This document shows, in pieces, positions 26,035-33,097 of a DNA stretch of 49,119 bases; position 1 is the first letter of the stretch; each line of letters starts with the position of its first letter. The notes beneath the pieces were generated by a model. The model was not told the origin of the DNA. It saw nothing but the letters and a program-made list of their open reading frames with translations, and did not search any database. The stretch comes from DAOVVL01 sp965603095 (lineage in GTDB: Bacteria > Pseudomonadota > Alphaproteobacteria > Rhodospirillales > Magnetovibrionaceae), in contig CBFDBQ010000005.1 of the NCBI GenBank assembly GCA_965603095.1, forward strand, positions 1-49,119, in the 5' to 3' direction. A program made the position numbers and the translations under genes.

Positions 26035-26887
26035 TTTTGGGTTTGGTTACGCCGAAACAATGCTCATCAAGGGGGAAATTACCGGAACGAACATCTTCGG
26101 CATATAGGCGCGCGGCCTCGGCAATGCCGGAGCCAAGATCCATGTATCGTTTTACAAACTTGGGCGTGAAATCTTGGAACAAGCCAACCAAGTCTTCGGT
26201 AACAAGTATCTGTCCATCACATGCCGGTGATGCACCAATGCCAATTGTTGGAATATCTATTTCTTCGGTAATAGTTCGTGCCACTGGTTCGATAACCCCT
26301 TCGACTACTATTGCGAAAGCCCCAGCATCAGCTATGGCGTGGGCATCGGCAAGAATGCGTTGGGCATCGTTTTCACCGCGACCACGAGATTTAAAACCAC
26401 CTGCGGTATTTACCGATTGCGGCATTAAACCAACATGGCCCAGTACCGGGATGCCGCGTTCGGTCAGGAATTTTACCGTTGGTGCCATTTCAATGCCGCC
26501 TTCAAATTTTACCCCGGTGCATCCGACTTCTTTCATTATGCGGGCGGCATTTCTAAATGCTACTTCTGGGCTTTCTTGATAGGTACCAAATGGCATATCA
26601 ACCACCACGCACGAACGCCGGGCCCCGCGCATTACCGCTTGGCCGTGGGCAATCATCATATCCAAGGTTACGCCAACGGTTGTTTCCAAGCCATACAGCA
26701 CCATACCAAGGCTATCGCCCACAAGCATAAGGTCGGTATGGGCATCAAGCAGGCGGGCCGTCAGCGTTGTATAGGACGTAAGGCAAACAAGCGGCTCACC
26801 CCCGCGTGAGCGCTTACGCGCCTGAATATCAGGGGCAGTAACCGGGCGCATGGCGGCATCAAGCTGAGATGATTGATGGGTGCTCAT
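26024..26887 (-). CDS. panB: 3-methyl-2-oxobutanoate hydroxymethyltransferase
   Basis: PanB transfers a hydroxymethyl group from methylene-tetrahydrofolate to ketoisovalerate, giving ketopantoate. Diagnostic motifs are LVGDSLGMVLYG (metal-binding D), VVVDMPFGTYQ, VKFEGG, VLGHVGLMPQSVNTAGGF and the conserved IGIGASPACDGQILV. Length is 287 residues. AAGGAC before the ATG is a good ribosome binding site. First gene of the panB-panC-yqaA operon. Confidence 0.97.
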   Translation of the reverse strand: MSTHQSSQLDAAMRPVTAPDIQARKRSRGGEPLVCLTSYTTLTARLLDAHTDLMLVGDSLGMVLYGLETTVGVTLDMMIAHGQAVMRGARRSCVVVDMPFGTYQESPEVAFRNAARIMKEVGCTGVKFEGGIEMAPTVKFLTERGIPVLGHVGLMPQSVNTAGGFKSRGRGENDAQRILADAHAIADAGAFAIVVEGVIEPVARTITEEIDIPTIGIGASPACDGQILVTEDLVGLFQDFTPKFVKRYMDLGSGIAEAARLYAEDVRSGNFPLDEHCFGVTKPKNDD

Positions 26888-26978
26888 TTAATTTGTGTCC
26901 TTTTGCATATTCAGTTGCAAACAACGTAACGCCAATAAGAATTATTGCAAAGCGCCATATGGATGCTTTTGCGCCAAG

Positions 26979-27128
26979 TTATAGGTTCAGATCAGTATCA
27001 TTTTTTTCGCTATGGCGTTTGTCCCATCTGGGCTTGAATGCCCAATAAAGCACACCTGCAAACAGCACCAGCAAGATTATCAGGGTATCCTTGCCCACCG
27101 CATCAACGATTGTGGTCGTATTTTCCAT
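26979..27128 (-). CDS. CcoQ/FixQ-like 49-residue membrane peptide
   Basis: A small gene of 49 codons plus stop. The sequence begins with about 15 polar residues (MENTTTIVDAVGKDT), continues with one membrane helix LIILLVLFAGVLYWAF, then a basic region KPRWDKRHSEKN and the end DTDLNL. This is the pattern of CcoQ, the small subunit of cbb3-type cytochrome c oxidase: single helix, aromatic-rich end, basic flank, short tail ending in a hydrophobic residue. No ccoN, ccoO or ccoP gene is within the window. A TATAAT hexamer lies about 12 bases upstream of the ATG, and no strong ribosome binding site is seen. It could instead be another small single-span protein. Confidence 0.5.
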   Translation of the reverse strand: MENTTTIVDAVGKDTLIILLVLFAGVLYWAFKPRWDKRHSEKNDTDLNL

Positions 27129-27240
27129 ATATCCATTATAACAAAATTCCATGGATTAGAAAGTGTGCGTAAATGCGTTTGCAAAATACAAAATGGCCGT
27201 TAGCATGGTATTTATAGATATATTTGATTTGAGAGAACTA

Positions 27241-29001
27241 ATGAAACCAACCATTTACTCCATTGCGCCATTCGTGGCTATTGCATTGCTTTTGGGTGCC
27301 TGCGCGCCCAGTGGGGCGTTGCCAAATATAGCCATGCCCAAATCCAAAACTATCGCCCCCACAGTAAAATCTGAAAAGCACATGATATCCGCCGCCAACC
27401 CGCTGGCGACTAATGCCGGATTGGAAATATTGCGGGCCGGCGGTTCAGCCGTGGATGCGGCTATCGCGGCGCAAATGGTTCTTGGTCTGGTTGAGCCACA
27501 ATCAAGCGGTATTGGTGGTGGTGGATTTATGCTTTCATTTAATTCCAGTAACGGTGAAATAGCCGCATGGGATGGCCGCGAAACCGCACCCGATGGGGCA
27601 ACGCCCGCTATGTTCTTAAATCTGGACGGCAAGCCCAAATCATTTAACTACGCCCGCCTTGGCGGTCTGTCGGTTGGAGTTCCGGGGTTGTTGGCAATGG
27701 TCGAACAAGTTCATGCCGAACAAGGCAAATTGCCATGGGCAAGATTATTTCAACCGGCAATTAAACTGGCGGAAAATGGGTTTACGGTTTCGCCTCGATT
27801 GGCAGAAATGATTGCAGGAGCATCTGAGCTAAACACATTTACCCAAACTAAAAATTATTTTTTCCACAAAGACGGAAGCCCGCTTAAGGCTGGTGAAAAA
27901 CTGACCAATAAAAAACTAGCGGCAACATACAAAACCATTGCCGAACAAGGGGCAAAAGCATTTTACCTAGGCCCCATTGGTTATGATATTGGCCAAACGG
28001 TGCGCGAAGCATCGGTTAACCCCGGAACAATCACCAGCACCGACATGGTTGCCTATCGGGCCAATAAACGCGACCCGGTTTGCGGGCCATACCGAACCAT
28101 GTTGGTTTGTGGCATGGGCCCACCATCATCGGGCGGCATTGCTACATTGCAGATATTGGGGATGGTACAAAAATTTGATTTACAAAATACAAAACCGGGC
28201 AGCCTGCAAGCGGCCCACCTAATTAGCGAAGCATCAAAATTAGCATTTGCTGACCGTGCCGCATACATTGGTGACCCACGGTTCGTTCCGTGGCCCGAAG
28301 GTTTAATTGCACCTGATTATTTAAAATCCCGTGCCGGACAGATAAACCCGGGCCGCGCATCAACTGAGGCCGCACCGGGAATGCCGGGAATGACCGGACA
28401 CAATAAATACATGCCTAAAAAATATGCCTCTTCAGATGAAAGCCATGGTGTTTCAACCACACATCTGAGCGTTATTGATTCTGATGGTAATGCTGTTTCC
28501 ATGACGTCCAGCATCGAAAGTGCGTTTGGTTCTAGGTTGATGGTTCGCGGGTTTTTGCTAAACAATCAATTGACCGATTTTTCATTCCGCCCCGAAGTTG
28601 AAGGCGCGCCAGTTGCCAACCAAGCGGGCCCACGAAGACGCCCACGTTCATCCATGGCCCCAACATTGGTGTTTGATGCAGACGGAAATACAATTGCCGC
28701 CATTGGCTCGCCCGGGGGTTCTTCCATTATTGGCTACGTTGCCCAAGCGATTGTTGCGCTTTTTGATTGGGAACTTTCACCCGGCGAAGCATTATCCATG
28801 CCGCACTTTCTTAACCGTGGCGGCGCGGTTGAATTAGAAATTGATAGCGCGGCTGAAATATTAAAAAAACCGCTGGAAAATATCGGTCACGAAGTACGCA
28901 TGAAAAAGACAACCAGCGGATTACATTTTGTTGGTATGAAAAATGGCGGCCTTGTAGGGGCGGCTGATCCAAGACGCGAAGGCGTCGCTCTTGGTGATTA
29001 A
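27241..29001 (+). CDS. ggt: Gamma-glutamyltransferase, predicted lipoprotein
   Basis: Ntn-hydrolase of 586 residues that cleaves or transfers the gamma-glutamyl group of glutathione. The precursor segments NPLATNAGLEILRAGGSAVD and GIGGGGFMLSF are typical of the large subunit. The autoprocessing site is in HGVSTTHLSVIDSDGNAVS (first T of TTH region begins the small subunit), followed by TSSIESAFGSRL and GSPGGSSIIGYV. The N-terminus is a lipoprotein signal (VAIALLLGAC), so the enzyme should be anchored in a membrane facing the periplasm; most Ggt proteins have ordinary signal peptides. Start set to the ATG at 27241, with GAGAGAA before it. A 29-base tandem repeat spans the stop codon. Confidence 0.95.
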   Translation: MKPTIYSIAPFVAIALLLGACAPSGALPNIAMPKSKTIAPTVKSEKHMISAANPLATNAGLEILRAGGSAVDAAIAAQMVLGLVEPQSSGIGGGGFMLSFNSSNGEIAAWDGRETAPDGATPAMFLNLDGKPKSFNYARLGGLSVGVPGLLAMVEQVHAEQGKLPWARLFQPAIKLAENGFTVSPRLAEMIAGASELNTFTQTKNYFFHKDGSPLKAGEKLTNKKLAATYKTIAEQGAKAFYLGPIGYDIGQTVREASVNPGTITSTDMVAYRANKRDPVCGPYRTMLVCGMGPPSSGGIATLQILGMVQKFDLQNTKPGSLQAAHLISEASKLAFADRAAYIGDPRFVPWPEGLIAPDYLKSRAGQINPGRASTEAAPGMPGMTGHNKYMPKKYASSDESHGVSTTHLSVIDSDGNAVSMTSSIESAFGSRLMVRGFLLNNQLTDFSFRPEVEGAPVANQAGPRRRPRSSMAPTLVFDADGNTIAAIGSPGGSSIIGYVAQAIVALFDWELSPGEALSMPHFLNRGGAVELEIDSAAEILKKPLENIGHEVRMKKTTSGLHFVGMKNGGLVGAADPRREGVALGD

Positions 29002-29028
29002 GACGCGAAGGCGTCGCTCTTGGTGATT
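28971..29028 (+). repeat. 29-base tandem duplication across the ggt stop codon
   Basis: Two exact copies of a 29-base unit lie head to tail (28971-28999 and 29000-29028), the second copy starting on the base before the stop codon; a partial, diverged third begins at 29029. Each unit contains the small hairpin GACGC-GAAG-GCGTC. The first copy encodes the last nine residues of Ggt. This looks like a recent slippage or unequal-exchange duplication; a transcript-end role of the paired hairpins is possible but there is no T run. Confidence 0.9.
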
Positions 29029-29039
29029 AAAGCGCGAAA

Positions 29040-29867
29040 TTAATCTTTAAGCGCAAGTATAAAAGTACGACGCATTTTATATACGGTCCGTCCATCCGCA
29101 TCTTTTGGGTATGCTTCGCGTAGGCGCCTAGCATAGACCGCAAGAAACGATTCTTGCATTACCCCTTTAAGCGCACCAAGTATGGGCGCTAAGGCGGTAG
29201 AGCTAATCCATTTTAGTACTGGGTCATCACCATCGAAATGTTGAATGTAATGGGTTTCCCAAACTTCGACATTTTTTGAATAGGGATGGAGCCAACCTTT
29301 GTATGCCGCCGGCCACGCAACCGGGCGGGCAATTGGCCAAACAATTGAAGAGCTTTTAACAACTGATTTTAATTCATCAGCCCATGGGCCTTCCCCAACA
29401 GTCTTTGAAATTAATTTATGTGATGGGGCGGAAAAATTATTTGGCATTTGCACTGCCAAAACCCCGCCTGCTGCAACACGATCCATCAATTGGGGAAATA
29501 AATCCTTGTGCCCGCCAAGCCAATGAAGTGCCGCATTTGAAAAAATAACATCAAATTTTCCGCCCTGTTTATCCAAGACCCAATCATTAATGTTTTCAAG
29601 TTTCCAATTAATATTTTTGTCGGGGTATTCGGCCCGGGCGCGATCCAACATGGCAGGGGAATTATCGACCCCGCTAATGATTGCGTCTTTCCATCTATCT
29701 CGTAAAATTGCAGTTACGTTTCCCGGGCCACAGCCAAGGTCGACAATGGACACAGGGTTTTTTATTTCTGTTTCTATACGCAAGATAAGCTCGAGCGCAG
29801 GGCGCACGCGATCATTTGCAAAACCAAGATACGCATCCGGATTCCAGATGTCTGAAACGCTTTTCAT
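29040..29867 (-). CDS. tam: Trans-aconitate 2-methyltransferase-like protein
   Basis: Class I SAM methyltransferase of 275 residues, close to Tam, which methylates trans-aconitate formed spontaneously from cis-aconitate. Motif I is VDLGCGPGNVTAIL, the acidic residue is in GVDNSPAMLDRA, then DVIFSNAALHWL and GGVLAVQMPNNF. The C-terminal region EVWETHYIQHFDGDDPVLKW with W-rich SSTAL is characteristic of Tam. It is convergent with ggt and lies on the same strand as the disulfide oxidoreductase gene upstream, separated by about 43 bases. Confidence 0.88.
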   Translation of the reverse strand: MKSVSDIWNPDAYLGFANDRVRPALELILRIETEIKNPVSIVDLGCGPGNVTAILRDRWKDAIISGVDNSPAMLDRARAEYPDKNINWKLENINDWVLDKQGGKFDVIFSNAALHWLGGHKDLFPQLMDRVAAGGVLAVQMPNNFSAPSHKLISKTVGEGPWADELKSVVKSSSIVWPIARPVAWPAAYKGWLHPYSKNVEVWETHYIQHFDGDDPVLKWISSTALAPILGALKGVMQESFLAVYARRLREAYPKDADGRTVYKMRRTFILALKD

Positions 29868-29890
29868 GCTACCGCCCTAATAGAAGAAAC

Positions 29891-29920
29891 TTAGCCAAAC
29901 TTAGCCAAACTTAGCCAAAC
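29891..29920. repeat. Three tandem 10-base repeats across an oxidoreductase stop codon
   Basis: Three exact copies of TTAGCCAAAC stand in a row at 29891-29920. On the minus strand the unit reads GTTTGGCTAA, and the first copy encodes the last two codons and the stop of the flavin oxidoreductase gene, so the repeats place two further out-of-frame TAA triplets just behind the true stop. Confidence 0.9.
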
Positions 29921-31347
29921 TTTGAAAGAAAACGTACCAGCCATCTAGTCGTAGCACCATAGAGCTTGGGCGTATAAAAACTGCCCGCCGCCCTTTTTGA
30001 TATTTCTGAAAGCGTTGGATAGGCTGCAATGGTTCCGGCCATGGCACTGATTTTAAGACCTTTTTCCATGGCCAAAACCCATGGCGCTATTAATTCACCC
30101 CCATGCGGACCAATTATGGAACAGCCAAGAATCTTGCCCGATTTTGTTACCACAACTTTTATCATTCCGGCGGTATTGCGCTCAGTACGGGCGCGGTCAT
30201 TATCGGCAAAGTAAGCTTTAAGCACCTTTATTTTAGAGCCAAATTTTTCTGTGGCACTGGCTTCGCTTAATCCGGCGTGGGCAAGTTCTGGGTTTGTGTA
30301 TGTTACCCATGGCACATGGTTTAAATTAACTTTGGCTGGTAAACGGAAAAGTGCGTTTCTAATAACAATGCCTGCATGGTATCCGGCAACGTGGGTAAAT
30401 TGATACCCGCCGCTAACATCGCCAATGGCATAAACTTTTTTGTTGGTGGTTCTAAGGCCAGCATCAACAATTATTCCACCGGGGGCATTTGTTCTAACAT
30501 CAATTCCTGCCACATCAAGGCCAATATCTTCAACATTAGGCCTGCGGCCTGCGGCAACAAGTAAATGGGTTCCTTCTATTTTTTGCTCATTACCCTGGGT
30601 ATTAGAAATAACCACGGTTGGATTATTTTTATCACCCTCTATGCGCCCTACTTTTACACCTTCAAATAATTGAATGGCATCATCCAGCAAGCTTTGGCGC
30701 AGAACATCTACAATTTCAGGGTCATCCTTGGGGCAAATGGATGCCATTTCTACCACGCTTACTTTTGCGCCCAAGCCGCGAAATGCTTGCGCCATTTCAA
30801 TGCCAATTGGCCCACCACCAATTACAATTAAATGTTCAGGTATTTTTCCAAGTTCAAAAATATTTTCATTGGTAAGAACATTTACGTTTTCAATTCCTTC
30901 GATGGGCGGAACAAATGCACGCGAACCAGTGGCGACCACAAAACGTCTAGCCCGAATTGTATTTCCGCCTGCGCTTACTTCATTTGCTGAAATAAATTTG
31001 GCGTGATCACGAATTACATTAACACCCAGACTTTCGAATCTTTCCTGACTATCGTGCGGTTCTATGGATTTTATAATTTCATTAACGTGGGAAAAAACCC
31101 GTGGCCCATCCACAAATACACTTGCATCAACGCCCAGCGAATTTGCGCGTTTTGCATCAAGTGCCGCATGCGATGCGGCCAATAATGCTTTGGATGGAAC
31201 GCACCCGGTATTTAAACAATCACCGCCCATTTTGCTTTTTTCAATTAGCACAACCTTGGCACCCATTTGTGCCGCACCTGCCCCAACCGATAGGCCGCCC
31301 GAACCAGCGCCGATTACGCAAATGTCGCAATTAATTATTTCACCCAT
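29911..31347 (-). CDS. FAD-dependent pyridine nucleotide-disulfide oxidoreductase (MerA/Lpd-like)
   Basis: Flavoprotein of 478 residues of the class I disulfide reductase family. FAD site CVIGAGSGGLSVGAGAAQMG at the N-terminus, redox-active pair GGDCLNTGCVPSKALL (CxxxxC), NAD site VIGGGPIGIEMAQAF and the second FAD motif YAIGDVSGG are all present. In the C-terminal dimerisation domain the catalytic histidine of lipoamide dehydrogenase (HPTLSE) is a tyrosine (AYPTLSE), as in mercuric reductases, but no N-terminal or C-terminal Hg-binding cysteine pair is present. So neither lipoamide dehydrogenase nor MerA activity is likely. It sits 5 bases after a TVP38-family gene, a recurrent pairing of unknown function. 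Confidence 0.88.
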   Translation of the reverse strand: MGEIINCDICVIGAGSGGLSVGAGAAQMGAKVVLIEKSKMGGDCLNTGCVPSKALLAASHAALDAKRANSLGVDASVFVDGPRVFSHVNEIIKSIEPHDSQERFESLGVNVIRDHAKFISANEVSAGGNTIRARRFVVATGSRAFVPPIEGIENVNVLTNENIFELGKIPEHLIVIGGGPIGIEMAQAFRGLGAKVSVVEMASICPKDDPEIVDVLRQSLLDDAIQLFEGVKVGRIEGDKNNPTVVISNTQGNEQKIEGTHLLVAAGRRPNVEDIGLDVAGIDVRTNAPGGIIVDAGLRTTNKKVYAIGDVSGGYQFTHVAGYHAGIVIRNALFRLPAKVNLNHVPWVTYTNPELAHAGLSEASATEKFGSKIKVLKAYFADNDRARTERNTAGMIKVVVTKSGKILGCSIIGPHGGELIAPWVLAMEKGLKISAMAGTIAAYPTLSEISKRAAGSFYTPKLYGATTRWLVRFLSKFG

Positions 31348-31352
31348 TGGCT

Positions 31353-32078
31353 TTAATTTCCTTTTTGTTTTATTCGGTTATAAATAACCGGAACCAATGA
31401 AAGTAACGCAAGGGCGATTATTGGTATTAATATTTGTGGCTCAAATATTATTCCAAGGTCAGGGGTTTCGCCCGTATCAAACACATGGCCAAGCCCTGCG
31501 CCGACACTGGAAAAAACTACCGTGCCGGGAATGATGCCAAAAAATGTTGCAATAACATAGGTGCTAAGGCGAACGCCCAAAAGCGCAGGCACAATATTTA
31601 CCAGCCAAAACGGAAACGCTGGAACCAAGCGCAGGAATAAAAGATAACTAAAGGCATTTTTATTAAAACCTTTCTCCAGTTTGATAAGCATGTTCCCGGC
31701 CTTGGCCCGAGCCAAATCGGCAAAGGCATAACGGGTGGCAATAAATATTATTGTGGCGCCCACGGTGGCGGCAAACACGGTGGCTATGGAATTAACCAGT
31801 ATTCCAAAAATAAATGCACCCCCCAATGACATCCACACCGCACCAGGCAGCGAAAGGGCCACCACAGCCATATAGGCGGCCATATAAGTGGCTATGGCCA
31901 GTACCGGGTTGGCGTCGGCCCAGCCCATAAGGGCCTCACGATTGGCGGCTATGGCTTCAAAACTAAGGTATTGGTGCCAGCCCATGGCGAAAAAAAATCC
32001 GGCCCCGGCGGCAATTACCAGTATGGGGATGAATCTCTTTAACCCATTGTTTTTTATTGTTTTTTTTGTCTGATTCAT
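31353..32078 (-). CDS. TVP38/TMEM64 family membrane protein
   Basis: Integral membrane protein of 241 residues with about six hydrophobic helices, of the TVP38/TMEM64 (SNARE-associated Golgi, DedA-related) family. The family signature is seen in ALSLPGAVWMSLGGAFIFG, then GATIIFIATRYAFADLARAK, then FLRLVPAFPFWLVNIVPALLGV and FFGIIPGTVVFSSVGAG. Relatives are linked to lipid scrambling and envelope integrity. It is the first gene of a two-gene operon with the flavin disulfide oxidoreductase, whose start codon follows 5 bases after its stop, and it is divergent from rpmH. Confidence 0.9.
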   Translation of the reverse strand: MNQTKKTIKNNGLKRFIPILVIAAGAGFFFAMGWHQYLSFEAIAANREALMGWADANPVLAIATYMAAYMAVVALSLPGAVWMSLGGAFIFGILVNSIATVFAATVGATIIFIATRYAFADLARAKAGNMLIKLEKGFNKNAFSYLLFLRLVPAFPFWLVNIVPALLGVRLSTYVIATFFGIIPGTVVFSSVGAGLGHVFDTGETPDLGIIFEPQILIPIIALALLSLVPVIYNRIKQKGN

Positions 32079-32184
32079 ATTTTTTATTCCCTAAGGCAAC
32101 CATATAACAGCCCAATATATGGTCTAAATGTAACAAAAGCGCTAGTGTCGGCAAAAAATGGGTATTTTCTTGGCCATTGGGCCG

Positions 32185-32213
32185 TTGACTTAGGCTCTGA
32201 AGCGGCTTATACC
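32185..32213 (+). promoter_or_regulatory. Sigma70 promoter of rpmH-rnpA
   Basis: TTGACT (32185-32190) and TATACC (32208-32213) with a spacer of exactly 17 bases, 31 bases upstream of the rpmH start codon. A strong promoter is expected for this ribosomal gene. The predicted leader is about 25 bases and includes GGAG before the GTG. Confidence 0.75.
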
Positions 32214-32244
32214 CCGAGCCTGAATTTACCTACGGAGAAAGCCC

Positions 32245-32379
32245 GTGAAACGTACATACCAGCCAAGCAAGCTTATTCGCAAACGCCGCCACGGGTTCCG
32301 TGCGCGTATGGCCACTGTGGGCGGACGCCGCATACTGGCAGCGCGCCGCGCCAAGGGCCGCAAACGCCTTTCTGCCTGA
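32245..32379 (+). CDS. rpmH: 50S ribosomal protein L34
   Basis: L34 is a small, very basic protein of the large ribosomal subunit. The 44-residue product MKRTYQPSKLIRKRRHGFRA followed by RMATVGGRRILAARRAKGRK is the textbook sequence. Start is GTG at 32245, preceded by GGAG. It lies directly in front of rnpA, a neighbourhood conserved in nearly all bacteria. Confidence 0.98.
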   Translation: MKRTYQPSKLIRKRRHGFRARMATVGGRRILAARRAKGRKRLSA

Positions 32380-32398
32380 TAGTCAGGTCCCCGGACAA

Positions 32399-32803
32399 AT
32401 GACAATCGCGCTCACGCGTATTAAGCATCGCCCAGAATTTCTTCGGGTTGCATCTTCCGGTAAAAAATGGGCCGCGCCTGGCCTTGTTCTCCAAATTCGA
32501 CCAAACAAAAAAATTAACAGCTCAGTTGCTGATGGTATTTTACGAATTGGGTTTACCGTTAGCCGCAAGGTGGGAAATGCAGTTGCCCGCAACAGGGCCA
32601 AACGTCGCCTACGTGCACTAACCAATGAAATAATGCCAGCATTTGCCAAGCCAGGATTTGATTATGTGCTTATCGGCAGGCATTCCACAATCAAGCGCCC
32701 GTTTGAAATGTTGAAAAATGATTTAAAAAATGCCTTGAGCAAAACCGGAACCGCAAAGGCCACCACTGCAAAGGCCACCTCTACAAAGGACAGGGCCAAA
32801 TGA
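32399..32803 (+). CDS. rnpA: Ribonuclease P protein component
   Basis: Basic protein subunit of RNase P, which matures tRNA 5' ends. The family signature is the RNR region RKVGNAVARNRAKRRLRAL, preceded by RIGFTVS; DYVLIGRHSTIKRPFEML is the typical C-terminal part. Start set to the ATG at 32399 (134 residues), 19 bases after rpmH; the frame extends upstream through rpmH but without family-like sequence. The last 20 residues are an alanine/threonine/lysine-rich tail with repeats of AKATT. Its stop overlaps the yidD start by four bases. Confidence 0.95.
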   Translation: MTIALTRIKHRPEFLRVASSGKKWAAPGLVLQIRPNKKINSSVADGILRIGFTVSRKVGNAVARNRAKRRLRALTNEIMPAFAKPGFDYVLIGRHSTIKRPFEMLKNDLKNALSKTGTAKATTAKATSTKDRAK

Positions 32804-33093
32804 CCCCTCTTGCGCACATATTTCGCGGATTTATAAAGGTATACCAGTGGACCATATCGCCCATTATGGGTTCCAGTTGTCGCTTTTACCCTACTTGTTC
32901 CCAGTATTCGCTAGAGGCCATAAAAACCCATGGGGGTATCCGTGGCGGAGCGCTTGCTGTAAAACGCATTTCAAAATGTCATCCATGGCACGATGGCGGT
33001 ATTGACCCGGTGCCAGAAATAAATCACGGTGGCGCCAAATTAAATGAAAACAACTCGCGCTTAAAAGCCGAGCATCGGGAAAAGGTTAACTAA
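32800..33093 (+). CDS. yidD: Membrane protein insertion efficiency factor YidD
   Basis: Small membrane-associated protein of 97 residues that assists YidC/Sec-dependent insertion. The conserved core FIKVYQWTISPIMGSSCRFY followed by PTCSQYSLEAIKTHG and the PWHDGGIDPVPE end is complete, including the cysteines. Start overlaps the rnpA stop (ATGA). It precedes yidC by a few bases. Confidence 0.97.
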   Translation: MTPLAHIFRGFIKVYQWTISPIMGSSCRFYPTCSQYSLEAIKTHGGIRGGALAVKRISKCHPWHDGGIDPVPEINHGGAKLNENNSRLKAEHREKVN

Positions 33094-33097
33094 AATA

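Noticed and set aside
26037..26579. Open frame antisense to panB
   Set aside because: The panB gene is complete with all motifs, and the antisense frame has no family-like features.
27012..27203. Small plus-strand open frame upstream of ggt
   Set aside because: It overlaps the CcoQ-like gene on the other strand, has no start signal and no recognisable protein features.
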